From JANXXV01 sp040002435 (lineage in GTDB: Bacteria > Acidobacteriota > Terriglobia > Bryobacterales > Bryobacteraceae), in assembly GCA_040002435.1 (NCBI GenBank), contig JBDUEM010000152.1, positions 1-17,474 of the forward strand: a stretch of 17,474 bases of DNA, read 5' to 3'. Positions within the stretch are counted from its first letter, which is position 1, and every line of letters begins with the position of its first letter. The position numbers and the translations under genes are program-made. This document shows positions 7,696 to 15,647 of the stretch, piece after piece. The notes beneath the pieces are model-generated. The model was given only the letters and a program-made list of their open reading frames with translations. It had not been told where the DNA came from and ran no database searches.

Positions 7696-8919
7696 ATGGT
7701 CCCTTCCTTCAAAAAAGCAGTCAGTACAACTGCGCTCATTGGTCTGGCTTTCCTAACGGGATGCAAACAGAAGGCTGCGCCTGTCGCGGCCAACCAGGGT
7801 CCCCCCGCGGTCCCTGTCACCGTCGCCACTGCCACCCAGGAAACAATTCCGTTTGAGATTCGTGTAGTCGGCACGGCCGATGCTTCTGAAACGGTACAGG
7901 TGAAGTCACAGGTCGCCGGCCAGATACTGAAAATCCATTTCACTGAAGGGCAGAACGTCGCCAAGGACGCGCTGTTGTTTGAGATCGATTCGCGTTCCTA
8001 CCGCGAGTCATTGCGCCAGGCGGAAGCCACCCTGGCTCGGGATACGGCGCAACTGCGGCAGACTCAAGCCGCCATGGCCCGTGACATTGCGCAGTCGAAA
8101 AACGCGGATGCGGAAGCGGCCCGTTACGACGATCTTTCCAAGTCCGGCGTGGTCTCCCGCTCGCAGTCGGAGCAGGTGCGAACCAACGCGGATGTGTATA
8201 AGGAATCCGTTCGCAGCTCCCAAGCGGCAATTGAAAGTGCCCGCGCCGCCATTCAGAGCGATCAGGCGGCGATTGAAAAAGCGAAGCTCGATATCGCGTA
8301 TTGTGAAGTGCGCGCGCCCATTGCCGGCCGCACGGGGAACCGCCTGGTGGATGCCGGGAACCTGGTGGGCGCCAACGGTGCTTCCGCACTGGTCACCATC
8401 CATCAGCTTTCGCCGATGAACGTGATGTTCAATGTGCCGGAGCAGTATCTTGCGACGATCCGGCGGCTGAATGCGTCGCGGAATCTGCCGGTGCGCGTTT
8501 CGGTGAAGGACGATCCCACGCACTCTGCCACCGGGAAACTGATCGTCATCGATAATGCAGTGGACCCGACTACCGGCACCATTCGCCTGAAGGCGGCTTT
8601 CGACAACAAAGACGGAGTGCTCTGGCCCGGCCAGTTTGTCAACGTCGTGCTGCTGCTGGAATCGATCGCGAATGCTACCGTCATTCCCGGTGTGGCGGTG
8701 CAGGTCGGCCAGAAGAGTCAATTCGTTTATGTAGTCAAAAAGGGCGACACCGTGGAGCCGCGAACGGTAACAACGGGCCGCGACGTAGGCGGACGAATGA
8801 TTATCGAGTCCGGCCTCGCTCCCGGTGAAGTCGTGGTTACGGACGGTCACCTTCGTCTCGCTCCTGGTTCGCGCGTGAAAATCCTTCCGTCGAATGCTGT
8901 GCCGGAGTTGAAGCTATGA
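7696..8919 (+). CDS. RND efflux periplasmic adaptor lipoprotein (MFP/HlyD family)
   Basis: The membrane-fusion subunit linking an RND pump to an outer-membrane channel. From the ATG at 7696 the protein has 407 residues with a clean lipoprotein signal (lysines, hydrophobic core, lipobox FLTGC with Cys23), so it is anchored to the inner membrane. Then come a first lipoyl half around QVAGQILKIHFTEGQ, an alpha-helical hairpin (about 95-205) and a second lipoyl half, APIAGRTGNRLVDAGNLVG. Beta-barrel and membrane-proximal domains end near PGSRVKI. The hairpin tip contains RYDDLSKSGVVS (143-154), matching the RxxxLxxxxxxS motif used to dock to TolC-type channels. An upstream ATG at 7648 is in frame but would add a 16-residue tail before the signal peptide. 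Overlaps the pump gene by 4 nt. The region 7528-7695 shows no clear promoter. Confidence 0.9.
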   Translation: MVPSFKKAVSTTALIGLAFLTGCKQKAAPVAANQGPPAVPVTVATATQETIPFEIRVVGTADASETVQVKSQVAGQILKIHFTEGQNVAKDALLFEIDSRSYRESLRQAEATLARDTAQLRQTQAAMARDIAQSKNADAEAARYDDLSKSGVVSRSQSEQVRTNADVYKESVRSSQAAIESARAAIQSDQAAIEKAKLDIAYCEVRAPIAGRTGNRLVDAGNLVGANGASALVTIHQLSPMNVMFNVPEQYLATIRRLNASRNLPVRVSVKDDPTHSATGKLIVIDNAVDPTTGTIRLKAAFDNKDGVLWPGQFVNVVLLLESIANATVIPGVAVQVGQKSQFVYVVKKGDTVEPRTVTTGRDVGGRMIIESGLAPGEVVVTDGHLRLAPGSRVKILPSNAVPELKL

Positions 8920-11900
8920 ACATTTCCCGCCTTTTCATAGACCGTCCGATCATGACGGTGCTCATCTCGTTCGCCATGCTGCTGTTCGGCGCTATCGCGT
9001 TCCGCGCCCTTCCCGTAGCCGCGCTGCCCAGTGTGGATTACCCCACCATCCAGGTGATGGCTGCTCTGCCCGGCGCCAACCCCGAGACGATGGCGTCCGC
9101 CGTGGCCACGCCCCTGGAGCGTGAATTCTCCACCATCGCCGGCATCGACTCCATGAGTTCGGTGAACATGCAGAGCTCCACTTCCATCACCATTCAGTTC
9201 TCTCTGGACCGCAATATCGATGCCGCCGCGCAGGATATTCAGGCGGCGATCGCCAAGGCTGCGGGCAGACTTCCACCGAACATGCCGCGCCCGCCGAGCT
9301 ACCAGAAGGTGAACCCGGGCGACCGGCCTGTGCTGTTCATCACCATGAACTCGCCGACGCTGCCGCTCTATACGGTAAACGAATATGCCGAGACCCTGCT
9401 GGGGCAGCGTATTTCGATGGTGGAAGGCGTAGCGCGCGTGGATATTTTCGGCGCGCAGAAATATGCGGTGCGTGTCCAGCTGGACCCCGACGAACTGGCG
9501 CAGCGCAACATCGGCATCGATGAAGTGCAGACCGCCATCCAGGCCGGAAATACGAATCTCCCCACGGGGCGTCTGGATGGGGACCGCCAGGCATTTACGC
9601 TGCAATCGAACGGTGTGCTTCCCAACGCCGCCTCGTACCGTCCGCTTATCGTCGCCTATCGCAACGGGGCTCCGGTCCGTCTGCAACAGCTTGGCACGGT
9701 GATCGATGGCGTCGAGGATGAGAAATCGGGCGCATGGTACAACAACGTCCGCGGCGTGTTCATTGCCGTTCAGAAACAGCCCGGCACCAATACCGTGCAG
9801 GTGGTGGATGCGGTTCGCGCGCTCTTGCCGCAGTTCCGCCGCGAAGTGCCGCCGGCCATCCATTTCGAAATTTCCAACGATATGTCTGAATCCATTCGCG
9901 CCTCCATACGCGATGTGGAATTCACCCTGATTCTCACCATTTGCCTGGTTGTACTGGTAATTTTCCTGTTCCTGCGAAACATTTCGGCCACCCTGATTCC
10001 CGGGGCAGCAGTGCCGTTTTCCATCATTGGCACGTTTGCCGTGATGTATCTGCTGGGTTACAGCCTCAATAACCTTTCCCTGATGGCGCTCACCCTGTCG
10101 GTCGGCTTTGTGGTGGATGACGCCATCGTCATGCTGGAGAACATCGTGCGCCACATGGAAATGGGCGAGACGCGCATGGAGGCAGCTTACTCGGCATCGA
10201 AGGAGATTGGCTTCACTATCATCTCCATGACCATCTCGCTGGTTGCGGTCTTTATTCCGGTGCTGTTCCTGGGAGGCCTTGTCGGCCGGCTGCTGCATGA
10301 GTTTTCGGTCACCATCGTTGTGGCGATTCTCATCTCCGGCTTTGTATCCCTCACGCTGACGCCGATGCTCGGCAGCCGCTTCCTCAAAAACAGCCATGAC
10401 AAGCGGCACGGGTTCCTCTATAACGCGCTGGAGGCGGGCTTCAACGGCATGGCAAAAGCGTATGAAGTCACCCTGCACGCTGCCATGCGCTTCCGGTTCG
10501 TGACGTTGATGACCGCGTTCGCTATGCTTGCCGGAACGATTTATCTGTTCATGAGTATGCCCACTGGTTTCATTCCCAGCTCGGACAGCGGATTTTTCAT
10601 GACTACGGTGCGCGGACCACAGGACATCTCATTCGAGTCGATGGCAGCGCACCAACATGAAGTGGCGGAAATTGTTCGGGCCCACCCTGCCATTGCGGGT
10701 GTAGGAACATTTCTTTCCGCCGGGAATTCCGCCTTCTTTTTCAGCCGTATGAAACCGCGCACCGAGCGCAGCCTGTCGGTGGACGAGGTGATTCAGGATC
10801 TCCGCCCGAAGGTCTCCGCGGTGCCGGGGGTCCAGACTTTCATGCAAAATCCGCCGCCCATCAACATCGGCAGCACGCAGCGGGGAGCGGCGCTCTATCA
10901 GCTTACTTTGCAAAGCGTAAATCTGGAAGAAATCTATGAATGGGCGCCGAAGATCATGGACAAAATGATCGCGCTGCCCGGTTTCCAGGACGTCGCGAGC
11001 GACCTGCAGATCGCCAGCCCGCAGGTGATGATCGACATCGACCGTGACCGCGCGATCGCCCTCGGCGTCAACCCGCAGCAGATCCAGAACGCCCTATCCT
11101 CCGCCTTCAGCGGACGGATGGTATCCATCATCTACGCCGCCGCCAACGAATATTCCGTGATGTTGGAACTGCAGCCGGAGTTCCGCCGGAATCCTGACAC
11201 TTTGTCGAAGATTCACGTCCGCTCTTCGCAGGGAACGCTGGTGCCTCTGGACACGCTGGTGCGCATGAAACGAAGTACGGGGCCGCTCAGCATCAGTCAC
11301 TTCGGGCAGCTTCCGGCCGTATCCATTGGTTTCAACCTGAAACCCGGCGCGTCGTTGGGTGACGCCGCGCAGCAGGTAGAGGACGCTATCCTTGAGGCCC
11401 GCATGCCGGCGACCATCAGCGCTACGTTCCAGGGCGCGGTGAAAGAGTTCCAGCGTTCGTTCCAGAACCTGACGATTCTATTGCTGGTCGCGGTGCTGGT
11501 AATTTACATCGTGCTGGGTATTCTGTATGAGAGCTTCATTCATCCCATCACGATTCTGTCGGGATTGCCCTCGGCCGTCTTCGGCGCGCTGCTGACGCTG
11601 CAGATTTTCGGCAAGCAGCTTGATCTGTATGCTTTTGTCGGCATCATCATGCTGTTCGGCGTGGTGAAGAAGAATGCCATCATGATGATCGACTTTGCCA
11701 TCGACGCGCAGAAGCAGGGGGTCGATTCGCGCGAAGCCATCTGGCAGGGCTGCCTGCTGCGGTTCCGTCCCATTATGATGACCACTGTGGCGGCGCTGTT
11801 TGGAACGCTTCCCATCGCGATGGGGTACGGCGAGGGCGCCGAAGCACGCCAGCCACTGGGACTCGCGGTTGTGGGCGGCCTTCTGGTCAGCCAGTTCCTC

Positions 11901-12008
11901 ACGCTCTACATCACGCCGGTGATTTATCTTTACCTGGAACGGGTACAGGGTTGGACGCGGCGGCGGAAACGCCAGCCGGAAGCGGCGCCAGAAGCAGTCA
12001 TAGCGTAA
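8916..12008 (+). CDS. RND multidrug efflux pump, HAE1 type (AcrB/MdtBC-like)
   Basis: A 1030-residue inner-membrane proton-driven exporter working as a trimer with the adaptor encoded just before it. The two-fold repeat is clear: an N-terminal TM helix, a large periplasmic loop, a TM2-6 block (about 335-480), a second loop after about 540-560, and a TM8-12 block (about 850-1015). The proton-relay acids are present as Asp401-Asp402 in GFVVDDAIVMLEN, and the relay lysine as Lys919 in VVKKNAIMMIDF, so the pump should be active. VVDDAIV marks the drug-exporting HAE1 class rather than the heavy-metal HME class. The segment IYIVLGILYESFIHP matches MdtB/MdtC-like members. The ATG overlaps the adaptor stop (ATGA). 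The substrate is unknown, and no outer-membrane channel gene is within the window. Confidence 0.95.
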   Translation: MNISRLFIDRPIMTVLISFAMLLFGAIAFRALPVAALPSVDYPTIQVMAALPGANPETMASAVATPLEREFSTIAGIDSMSSVNMQSSTSITIQFSLDRNIDAAAQDIQAAIAKAAGRLPPNMPRPPSYQKVNPGDRPVLFITMNSPTLPLYTVNEYAETLLGQRISMVEGVARVDIFGAQKYAVRVQLDPDELAQRNIGIDEVQTAIQAGNTNLPTGRLDGDRQAFTLQSNGVLPNAASYRPLIVAYRNGAPVRLQQLGTVIDGVEDEKSGAWYNNVRGVFIAVQKQPGTNTVQVVDAVRALLPQFRREVPPAIHFEISNDMSESIRASIRDVEFTLILTICLVVLVIFLFLRNISATLIPGAAVPFSIIGTFAVMYLLGYSLNNLSLMALTLSVGFVVDDAIVMLENIVRHMEMGETRMEAAYSASKEIGFTIISMTISLVAVFIPVLFLGGLVGRLLHEFSVTIVVAILISGFVSLTLTPMLGSRFLKNSHDKRHGFLYNALEAGFNGMAKAYEVTLHAAMRFRFVTLMTAFAMLAGTIYLFMSMPTGFIPSSDSGFFMTTVRGPQDISFESMAAHQHEVAEIVRAHPAIAGVGTFLSAGNSAFFFSRMKPRTERSLSVDEVIQDLRPKVSAVPGVQTFMQNPPPINIGSTQRGAALYQLTLQSVNLEEIYEWAPKIMDKMIALPGFQDVASDLQIASPQVMIDIDRDRAIALGVNPQQIQNALSSAFSGRMVSIIYAAANEYSVMLELQPEFRRNPDTLSKIHVRSSQGTLVPLDTLVRMKRSTGPLSISHFGQLPAVSIGFNLKPGASLGDAAQQVEDAILEARMPATISATFQGAVKEFQRSFQNLTILLLVAVLVIYIVLGILYESFIHPITILSGLPSAVFGALLTLQIFGKQLDLYAFVGIIMLFGVVKKNAIMMIDFAIDAQKQGVDSREAIWQGCLLRFRPIMMTTVAALFGTLPIAMGYGEGAEARQPLGLAVVGGLLVSQFLTLYITPVIYLYLERVQGWTRRRKRQPEAAPEAVIA

Positions 12009-12013
12009 CTAGT

Positions 12014-12045
12014 TTCTCCCCAGCGGGTCTACGTCTGTAGGAGAA
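12014..12045 (+). promoter_or_regulatory. possible 5'-leader hairpin covering the metallothionein Shine-Dalgarno
   Basis: In the 43-nt gap after the RND gene, TTCTC (12014-12018) can pair with GAGAA (12041-12045), and CTAC (12029-12032) with GTAG (12037-12040) around GTCT. The ribosome-binding AGGAG (12039-12043) lies inside these stems. Both stems are short, so this is only a candidate translational switch. Confidence 0.25.
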
Positions 12046-12051
12046 CCAATC

Positions 12052-12207
12052 ATGGCAGATGTAAAGAAGTGCGAACATCCGAGCTGTAACTGCATGGCAT
12101 CCAAGGACAGTGACTACTGCGGCGCAGCCTGTGAAGGCGCCGGTACCACAGACGGTACAAACGATATCTTGTGCCCGTGCGGTCACCCCGGCTGCGCCAC
12201 TACGTAA
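12052..12207 (+). CDS. bacterial metallothionein (SmtA/BmtA-related), 51 aa
   Basis: A small cytoplasmic metal-binding protein, too short for many gene finders. It begins MADVKKCEHPSCNC, continues DYCGAAC and ends LCPCGHPGCATT. Eight cysteines (7, 12, 14, 23, 27, 41, 43, 48) and two histidines (9, 45) follow the layout of bacterial metallothioneins: a CxxxxCxC start, a YCxxxC centre and a CGHxGC end, the last two as in SmtA. Such proteins bind Zn, Cd or Cu and buffer or detoxify them. Compared with SmtA, the second Cys of the first cluster is replaced by His9 and the final CxC Cys is missing, while Cys41 is extra. A good Shine-Dalgarno, AGGAG (12039-12043), lies 8 nt before the ATG. It follows the RND pump by 43 nt on the same strand and is probably co-transcribed. 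Its stop is 6 nt from the end of the opposing permease gene. Confidence 0.88.
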   Translation: MADVKKCEHPSCNCMASKDSDYCGAACEGAGTTDGTNDILCPCGHPGCATT

Positions 12208-12213
12208 GCGGGA

Positions 12214-13428
12214 TTACTCAAACCGCAAGGCTTCGATGGGATCGAGATTCGCGGCCTTGCGTGCGGGATAATACCCGAAGAATACTCCGATCGCCATCGA
12301 GAAGACGGCGGACACAATCACGGACATCGGTGAAATAGCGCTTGGCCAGGCGGCAATCTTGGATACGAGCAGGGAGACACCGCACCCGAGCAGAATTCCG
12401 ATTACCCCGCCGGCCAACCCAAGCGCGAGCGATTCAATCAGGAACTGATTCTGCACCGCGTTCGAGCGAGCGCCGACAGCCATACGGATGCCAATTTCCC
12501 GCGTGCGCTCGGTCACCGAAACCAGCATGATGTTCATGATTCCGATGCCGCCCACCAGGAGCGAAACACCCGCAATTCCACCCAGCAGCAGCGTCATTAC
12601 CCGCGTGGTGGACTCCGCCGCGTCGGCCACATCAGTGAGATTGCGGACGTTGAAATCCGGGTCCTGCCCCGCTTGTTTCCTGTGCCGCTGCTGCAGAATA
12701 TCGTTGATCTGCGCCTCGGCTTGCGTAGTAGCAGCAGGGTCTGCCGCAGAGACGTAGACCGTGGGCACATAGGTGGCAGACAGCAGCTTTTTCATCGCTG
12801 TCGTATAAGGGATCAGCACGGTGTCGTCCTGGTCCTGACCGAACGAGCTTTGCCCTTTGGCGGTCAACACGCCCACGATCCGGAACGGCAGGTTCCGTAC
12901 TCTAATCATCTGGCCTACGGCCTCCGATCCGAGCATTAGCTGGTTCACCACGGTCTGCCCCACGACGGCCACTCGGGCGGCCGAACGGACGTCGGAATCA
13001 GTGAAGAAGGTTCCGGCCGAGATCGCGCGGTTGCGAATTGCAAGATACGTCGGGGCGACGCCTTCGGCGCGGGTGGTCCAGTTCTGGTTGCCCGCGACCA
13101 ATGTTACGGAAGCCGTCACTCCGGGACTCACCGCGGATACGGAGGGAGCCTGCCCAAGAGCCGCCACATCTTCCAGCGTGATGGTAGACGCTGTTCCGCC
13201 GCCGGCGCGCACGCCGCCGGCGCCCCGCTGGCTGCCGGCGGAGACGATCAGCAAATTGGTTCCCATGCTGGAGATCTGATCCTGCACCTGAATCTGCGCG
13301 CCCTGCCCCAGGCTGACCATGGTGATCACGGAGGCCACGCCGATGATAATGCCGAGCATCGTCAACGCCGACCTTACCTTGTTGCGGGCGAGCGCACTGA
13401 AAGCCATTTTCATCACTGGGAGAATCAT
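12214..13428 (-). CDS. MacB-type ABC exporter permease (FtsX/MacB_PCD family)
   Basis: The 404-residue membrane subunit of a MacAB-like transporter. It has the type VII ABC architecture. One TM helix lies near the N terminus (about 19-42, followed by LGQGAQ), then a periplasmic MacB_PCD domain (about 45-265) with a Gly-rich insert (about 65-80). Three C-terminal helices follow (about 280-302, 325-350, 365-390), and the terminal NLDPIEALRFE motif is diagnostic of the family. The coupling segment TERTREIGIRMAVGAR (about 308-323) is well conserved. It lacks a fused ATPase domain, which is encoded separately just upstream with a 4-nt overlap, whereas E. coli MacB is a single fused chain. Such systems use ATP hydrolysis for mechanotransmission, expelling periplasmic substrates such as macrolides, peptides or siderophores. 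The substrate is unknown here. Last gene of the operon. Confidence 0.92.
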   Translation of the reverse strand: MILPVMKMAFSALARNKVRSALTMLGIIIGVASVITMVSLGQGAQIQVQDQISSMGTNLLIVSAGSQRGAGGVRAGGGTASTITLEDVAALGQAPSVSAVSPGVTASVTLVAGNQNWTTRAEGVAPTYLAIRNRAISAGTFFTDSDVRSAARVAVVGQTVVNQLMLGSEAVGQMIRVRNLPFRIVGVLTAKGQSSFGQDQDDTVLIPYTTAMKKLLSATYVPTVYVSAADPAATTQAEAQINDILQQRHRKQAGQDPDFNVRNLTDVADAAESTTRVMTLLLGGIAGVSLLVGGIGIMNIMLVSVTERTREIGIRMAVGARSNAVQNQFLIESLALGLAGGVIGILLGCGVSLLVSKIAAWPSAISPMSVIVSAVFSMAIGVFFGYYPARKAANLDPIEALRFE

Positions 13429-14189
13429 ATAGTTTGCTCCAGAACTTCATCCACTACAGGTTTCAATTTCGCCAGATCCGCCGCTGCGTTCCGGCGGTCG
13501 CGAATCAAGTCGTCTCTGGTAATCAGGCCATCCTTGACCACGATCATGCGCTTGGCGTACTGCGCGATGTCCGGCTCGTGCGTTACCAGCACAATGGTCA
13601 GCCCGGCCTCCTCATTCAACTGCTGAAACACGCTCATGATCTCGACCGAGGTCCGGCTGTCGAGGTTTCCCGTCGGTTCGTCGGCCAGTAACAGAGAAGG
13701 TCCATTCACTAGCGCCCTGGCGATGGCGACGCGCTGCTGTTGTCCGCCGGAAAGCTCGTTCGGCGCATTGTCTTCGCGCGATGCGAGGCCCACTACCGCC
13801 AGCGCCAGCCGGCTACGCCGCGTTCGCTCCGCCGCATTCACGCCCGCGTAAATCAGCGGCAGTTCCACGTTCTCAATCGCCGTGGTGCGGCGCAGCAGGT
13901 TGTAACCCTGGAAGACGAAGCCGAGCTTGCGGTTGCGGATATCAGCCCGCTCGTCTTTGCCGAGCGTAGAGACATCCATGCCATCCAGCAGGTACTTGCC
14001 CGACGTTGGGCGGTCGAGGCAGCCCAGGGTATTCATCAGTGTGGATTTACCCGATCCCGACGATCCCATGATGGCTACGAATTCGCCCTTTCCTATGTCC
14101 AGTGACACACCGCGCAGCGCATGGACCCGCACCGCGCCCGTGTCGTAAATCTTATGAATGTTTTCGAGGTGGATCACTGACTCGGTCAT
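13425..14189 (-). CDS. MacB/LolD-type ABC exporter ATPase
   Basis: The 254-residue ATPase driving the permease encoded next. Walker A GSSGSGKST (42-50), Q-loop Gln94 in FVFQGYNLL, signature LSGGQQQRVAIARAL (146-160), Walker B LLLADEP (Asp170, Glu171), GNLDS D-loop and switch His204 in LVTHE are all intact. The ADEPTGNLD string is characteristic of the MacB/LolD/FtsE group. A C-terminal extension after about residue 222 is rich in charged residues. The start ATG overlaps the stop of the MacA-like gene, and its own stop overlaps the permease start, so all three proteins should be made in a coupled way. Confidence 0.94.
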   Translation of the reverse strand: MTESVIHLENIHKIYDTGAVRVHALRGVSLDIGKGEFVAIMGSSGSGKSTLMNTLGCLDRPTSGKYLLDGMDVSTLGKDERADIRNRKLGFVFQGYNLLRRTTAIENVELPLIYAGVNAAERTRRSRLALAVVGLASREDNAPNELSGGQQQRVAIARALVNGPSLLLADEPTGNLDSRTSVEIMSVFQQLNEEAGLTIVLVTHEPDIAQYAKRMIVVKDGLITRDDLIRDRRNAAADLAKLKPVVDEVLEQTI

Positions 14190-15613
14190 CGAATTCTTCC
14201 TCCCTGCGGCCTGCCGGTGTTTCCACCGAACGGGCTCTTCGCGGCGGCTGCGGGGGCGCCTGCCTTGTTGGCCGTGAGCGCCGGGATGGCGATGCGATCG
14301 CCCTCCTTCAAGCCCCCAGAAACTATCTGCGTGGACATTCCGTCCGTCAGGCCGAGCCGTATCTTCACAGGCTCCAGCGTCTCGCCGTTCACGCGATAGA
14401 CAGTCCCTGAACCTCCGCGCGACGGAGTAGCGGTAACACCTTCCGGCCGGAAACGCAGTGCCGTATTAGGCACGGCCAGGACGTCTTTCTGCTCGGCCAC
14501 CGTAGCCGTTACGCTCGCCGTCATACCCGGCTTCAGCTTCAATTCGGCATTCGCTACATCAATCACCGCGGTATAGGTCACCACGTTCTGCACGGTCTGC
14601 GGAGACAACCGGATCTGCGAAACGCTACCGGTGAAGGTCTCCGTCGGATACGCGTCCACTGTGAAAGATACGTGGCTCTGGGGCTTCAACTGCCCTACGT
14701 CAGCTTCGTCGATGTCGGCCAGCACCTGCATACGAGTGAGATCGTTGGCGATCATGAACAATGTCGGCGCCTGCAAGCTGGAGGCTACCGTCTGTCCCAC
14801 ATCCACGCTGCGCGCTACCACCGTGCCGTCAATGGGAGCGGTGATGATGGTGTGCTGCAAGTTCACGGACGCCACGTCCACCGCGGCTTGGGCCTGCGTC
14901 ACCTGTGCACGGGCCTGCAGTAGCTGCGAGTTCGCCGACTGCACCTGCGACTTTGCCTGATTCACCTGCGCCACGCCTTGCTGTAACTGGGCCATCGCCT
15001 GGGCTACCGCAGCTTGTGCTGTTTCCAGCGTTCTCCGCGCGGCGACACCGGCGTCCACCAGTCCTTGCGTCTGCGTGACGTTCAATTTCGCATCGTCGAC
15101 AACGGACTGCAGCCGCGCCACGTTCGCTACCGCGGATTCCACAGCGGCCTGGGCATTCACAACACCCGACTGCGCGGTCTGCACACTAGCCTGCACGGCG
15201 GTCAAGTTGGCGGTGGACTGCGTCAATTGCGCCTGCATCTGGGCCGGGTCAAGCTTGGCGATTACCTGTCCCTTCTTCACTTCGCTGTTGAAGTCGGCAT
15301 ATATTTCCGAGATGGTTCCTGAGGCCTGCGTACCCACCTGTACGGTGGTTAACGCTTGTAAGCGTCCCGTCGCCGAAATGGTCTTGGCGAGGGTAGTCCG
15401 CTTTACCTGTGTAGTGCCGTAGGCGGGCGCGGGTGCTTTGCGCAGCAGCAGTACGGCGGCCACGATTGCGAGAAGTACAATAAATCCAGCCACATACATC
15501 CAAGTGCGGCGGGTTTGGGGCGTCTTCACAGGGGTGGCTAAACCCGTCCCTGCTTCTCCGAAAAGAGCCTTAGTCAGATCGCTGATTGGGGGTTGTTCAA
15601 TTGTTTGTGGCAT
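14186..15613 (-). CDS. MacA-like periplasmic adaptor (HlyD/MFP family)
   Basis: The 475-residue adaptor of the MacAB-like system. Order: a cytoplasmic tail (1-36), a signal-anchor TM helix (about 38-57), the first lipoyl half (about 93-122), a long alpha-helical hairpin (about 126-254, rich in Ala/Gln heptads), the second lipoyl half ITAPIDGTVVARSVDVG (257-273), beta-barrel and membrane-proximal domains, and a Gly/Ala-rich tail. It is longer than E. coli MacA, mostly in the hairpin and tail. At the hairpin tip, QTQGLVDAGVAA aligns with the TolC-docking motif RxxxLxxxxxxS, but Arg is Gln181 and Ser is Ala192. The start codon and its Shine-Dalgarno (AGAGG) are buried in a perfect 13-bp hairpin. 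First gene of the operon, 69 nt downstream of the aldolase stop in the same direction. Confidence 0.9.
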   Translation of the reverse strand: MPQTIEQPPISDLTKALFGEAGTGLATPVKTPQTRRTWMYVAGFIVLLAIVAAVLLLRKAPAPAYGTTQVKRTTLAKTISATGRLQALTTVQVGTQASGTISEIYADFNSEVKKGQVIAKLDPAQMQAQLTQSTANLTAVQASVQTAQSGVVNAQAAVESAVANVARLQSVVDDAKLNVTQTQGLVDAGVAARRTLETAQAAVAQAMAQLQQGVAQVNQAKSQVQSANSQLLQARAQVTQAQAAVDVASVNLQHTIITAPIDGTVVARSVDVGQTVASSLQAPTLFMIANDLTRMQVLADIDEADVGQLKPQSHVSFTVDAYPTETFTGSVSQIRLSPQTVQNVVTYTAVIDVANAELKLKPGMTASVTATVAEQKDVLAVPNTALRFRPEGVTATPSRGGSGTVYRVNGETLEPVKIRLGLTDGMSTQIVSGGLKEGDRIAIPALTANKAGAPAAAAKSPFGGNTGRPQGGRIR

Positions 15614-15647
15614 GGAAACCTCTCTTCACTCCCTTAGAGGTTTCCAT
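15597..15647 (-). CDS. possible overlapping upstream ORF (16 aa) before the macA-like gene
   Basis: The 5' arm of the hairpin also contains an ATG (15645-15647). It opens a 16-codon frame, METSKGVKRGFHATNN then TGA, which overlaps the macA-like start in a different frame. No Shine-Dalgarno precedes it. It may be a by-product of the palindrome, since the same CATGG is repeated in each arm, or a leader-peptide control element. Confidence 0.15.
   Translation of the reverse strand: METSKGVKRGFHATNN

Noticed and set aside
8847..10478. 543-codon minus-strand frame opposite the RND pump
   Set aside because: It is antisense to a well-conserved pump gene, and its His/Arg/Gly-rich composition is the usual shadow of high-GC coding sequence on the other strand.
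8916..12008. The RND pump as a heavy-metal (CusA/CzcA) transporter because of the metallothionein
   Set aside because: TM4 has the VVDDAIV double-aspartate pattern of drug-exporting HAE1 pumps.
13200..13230. GC-rich tandem-looking CGCCGGCG stretch
   Set aside because: It encodes a Gly-rich loop of the MacB-type permease and is explained by codon use.
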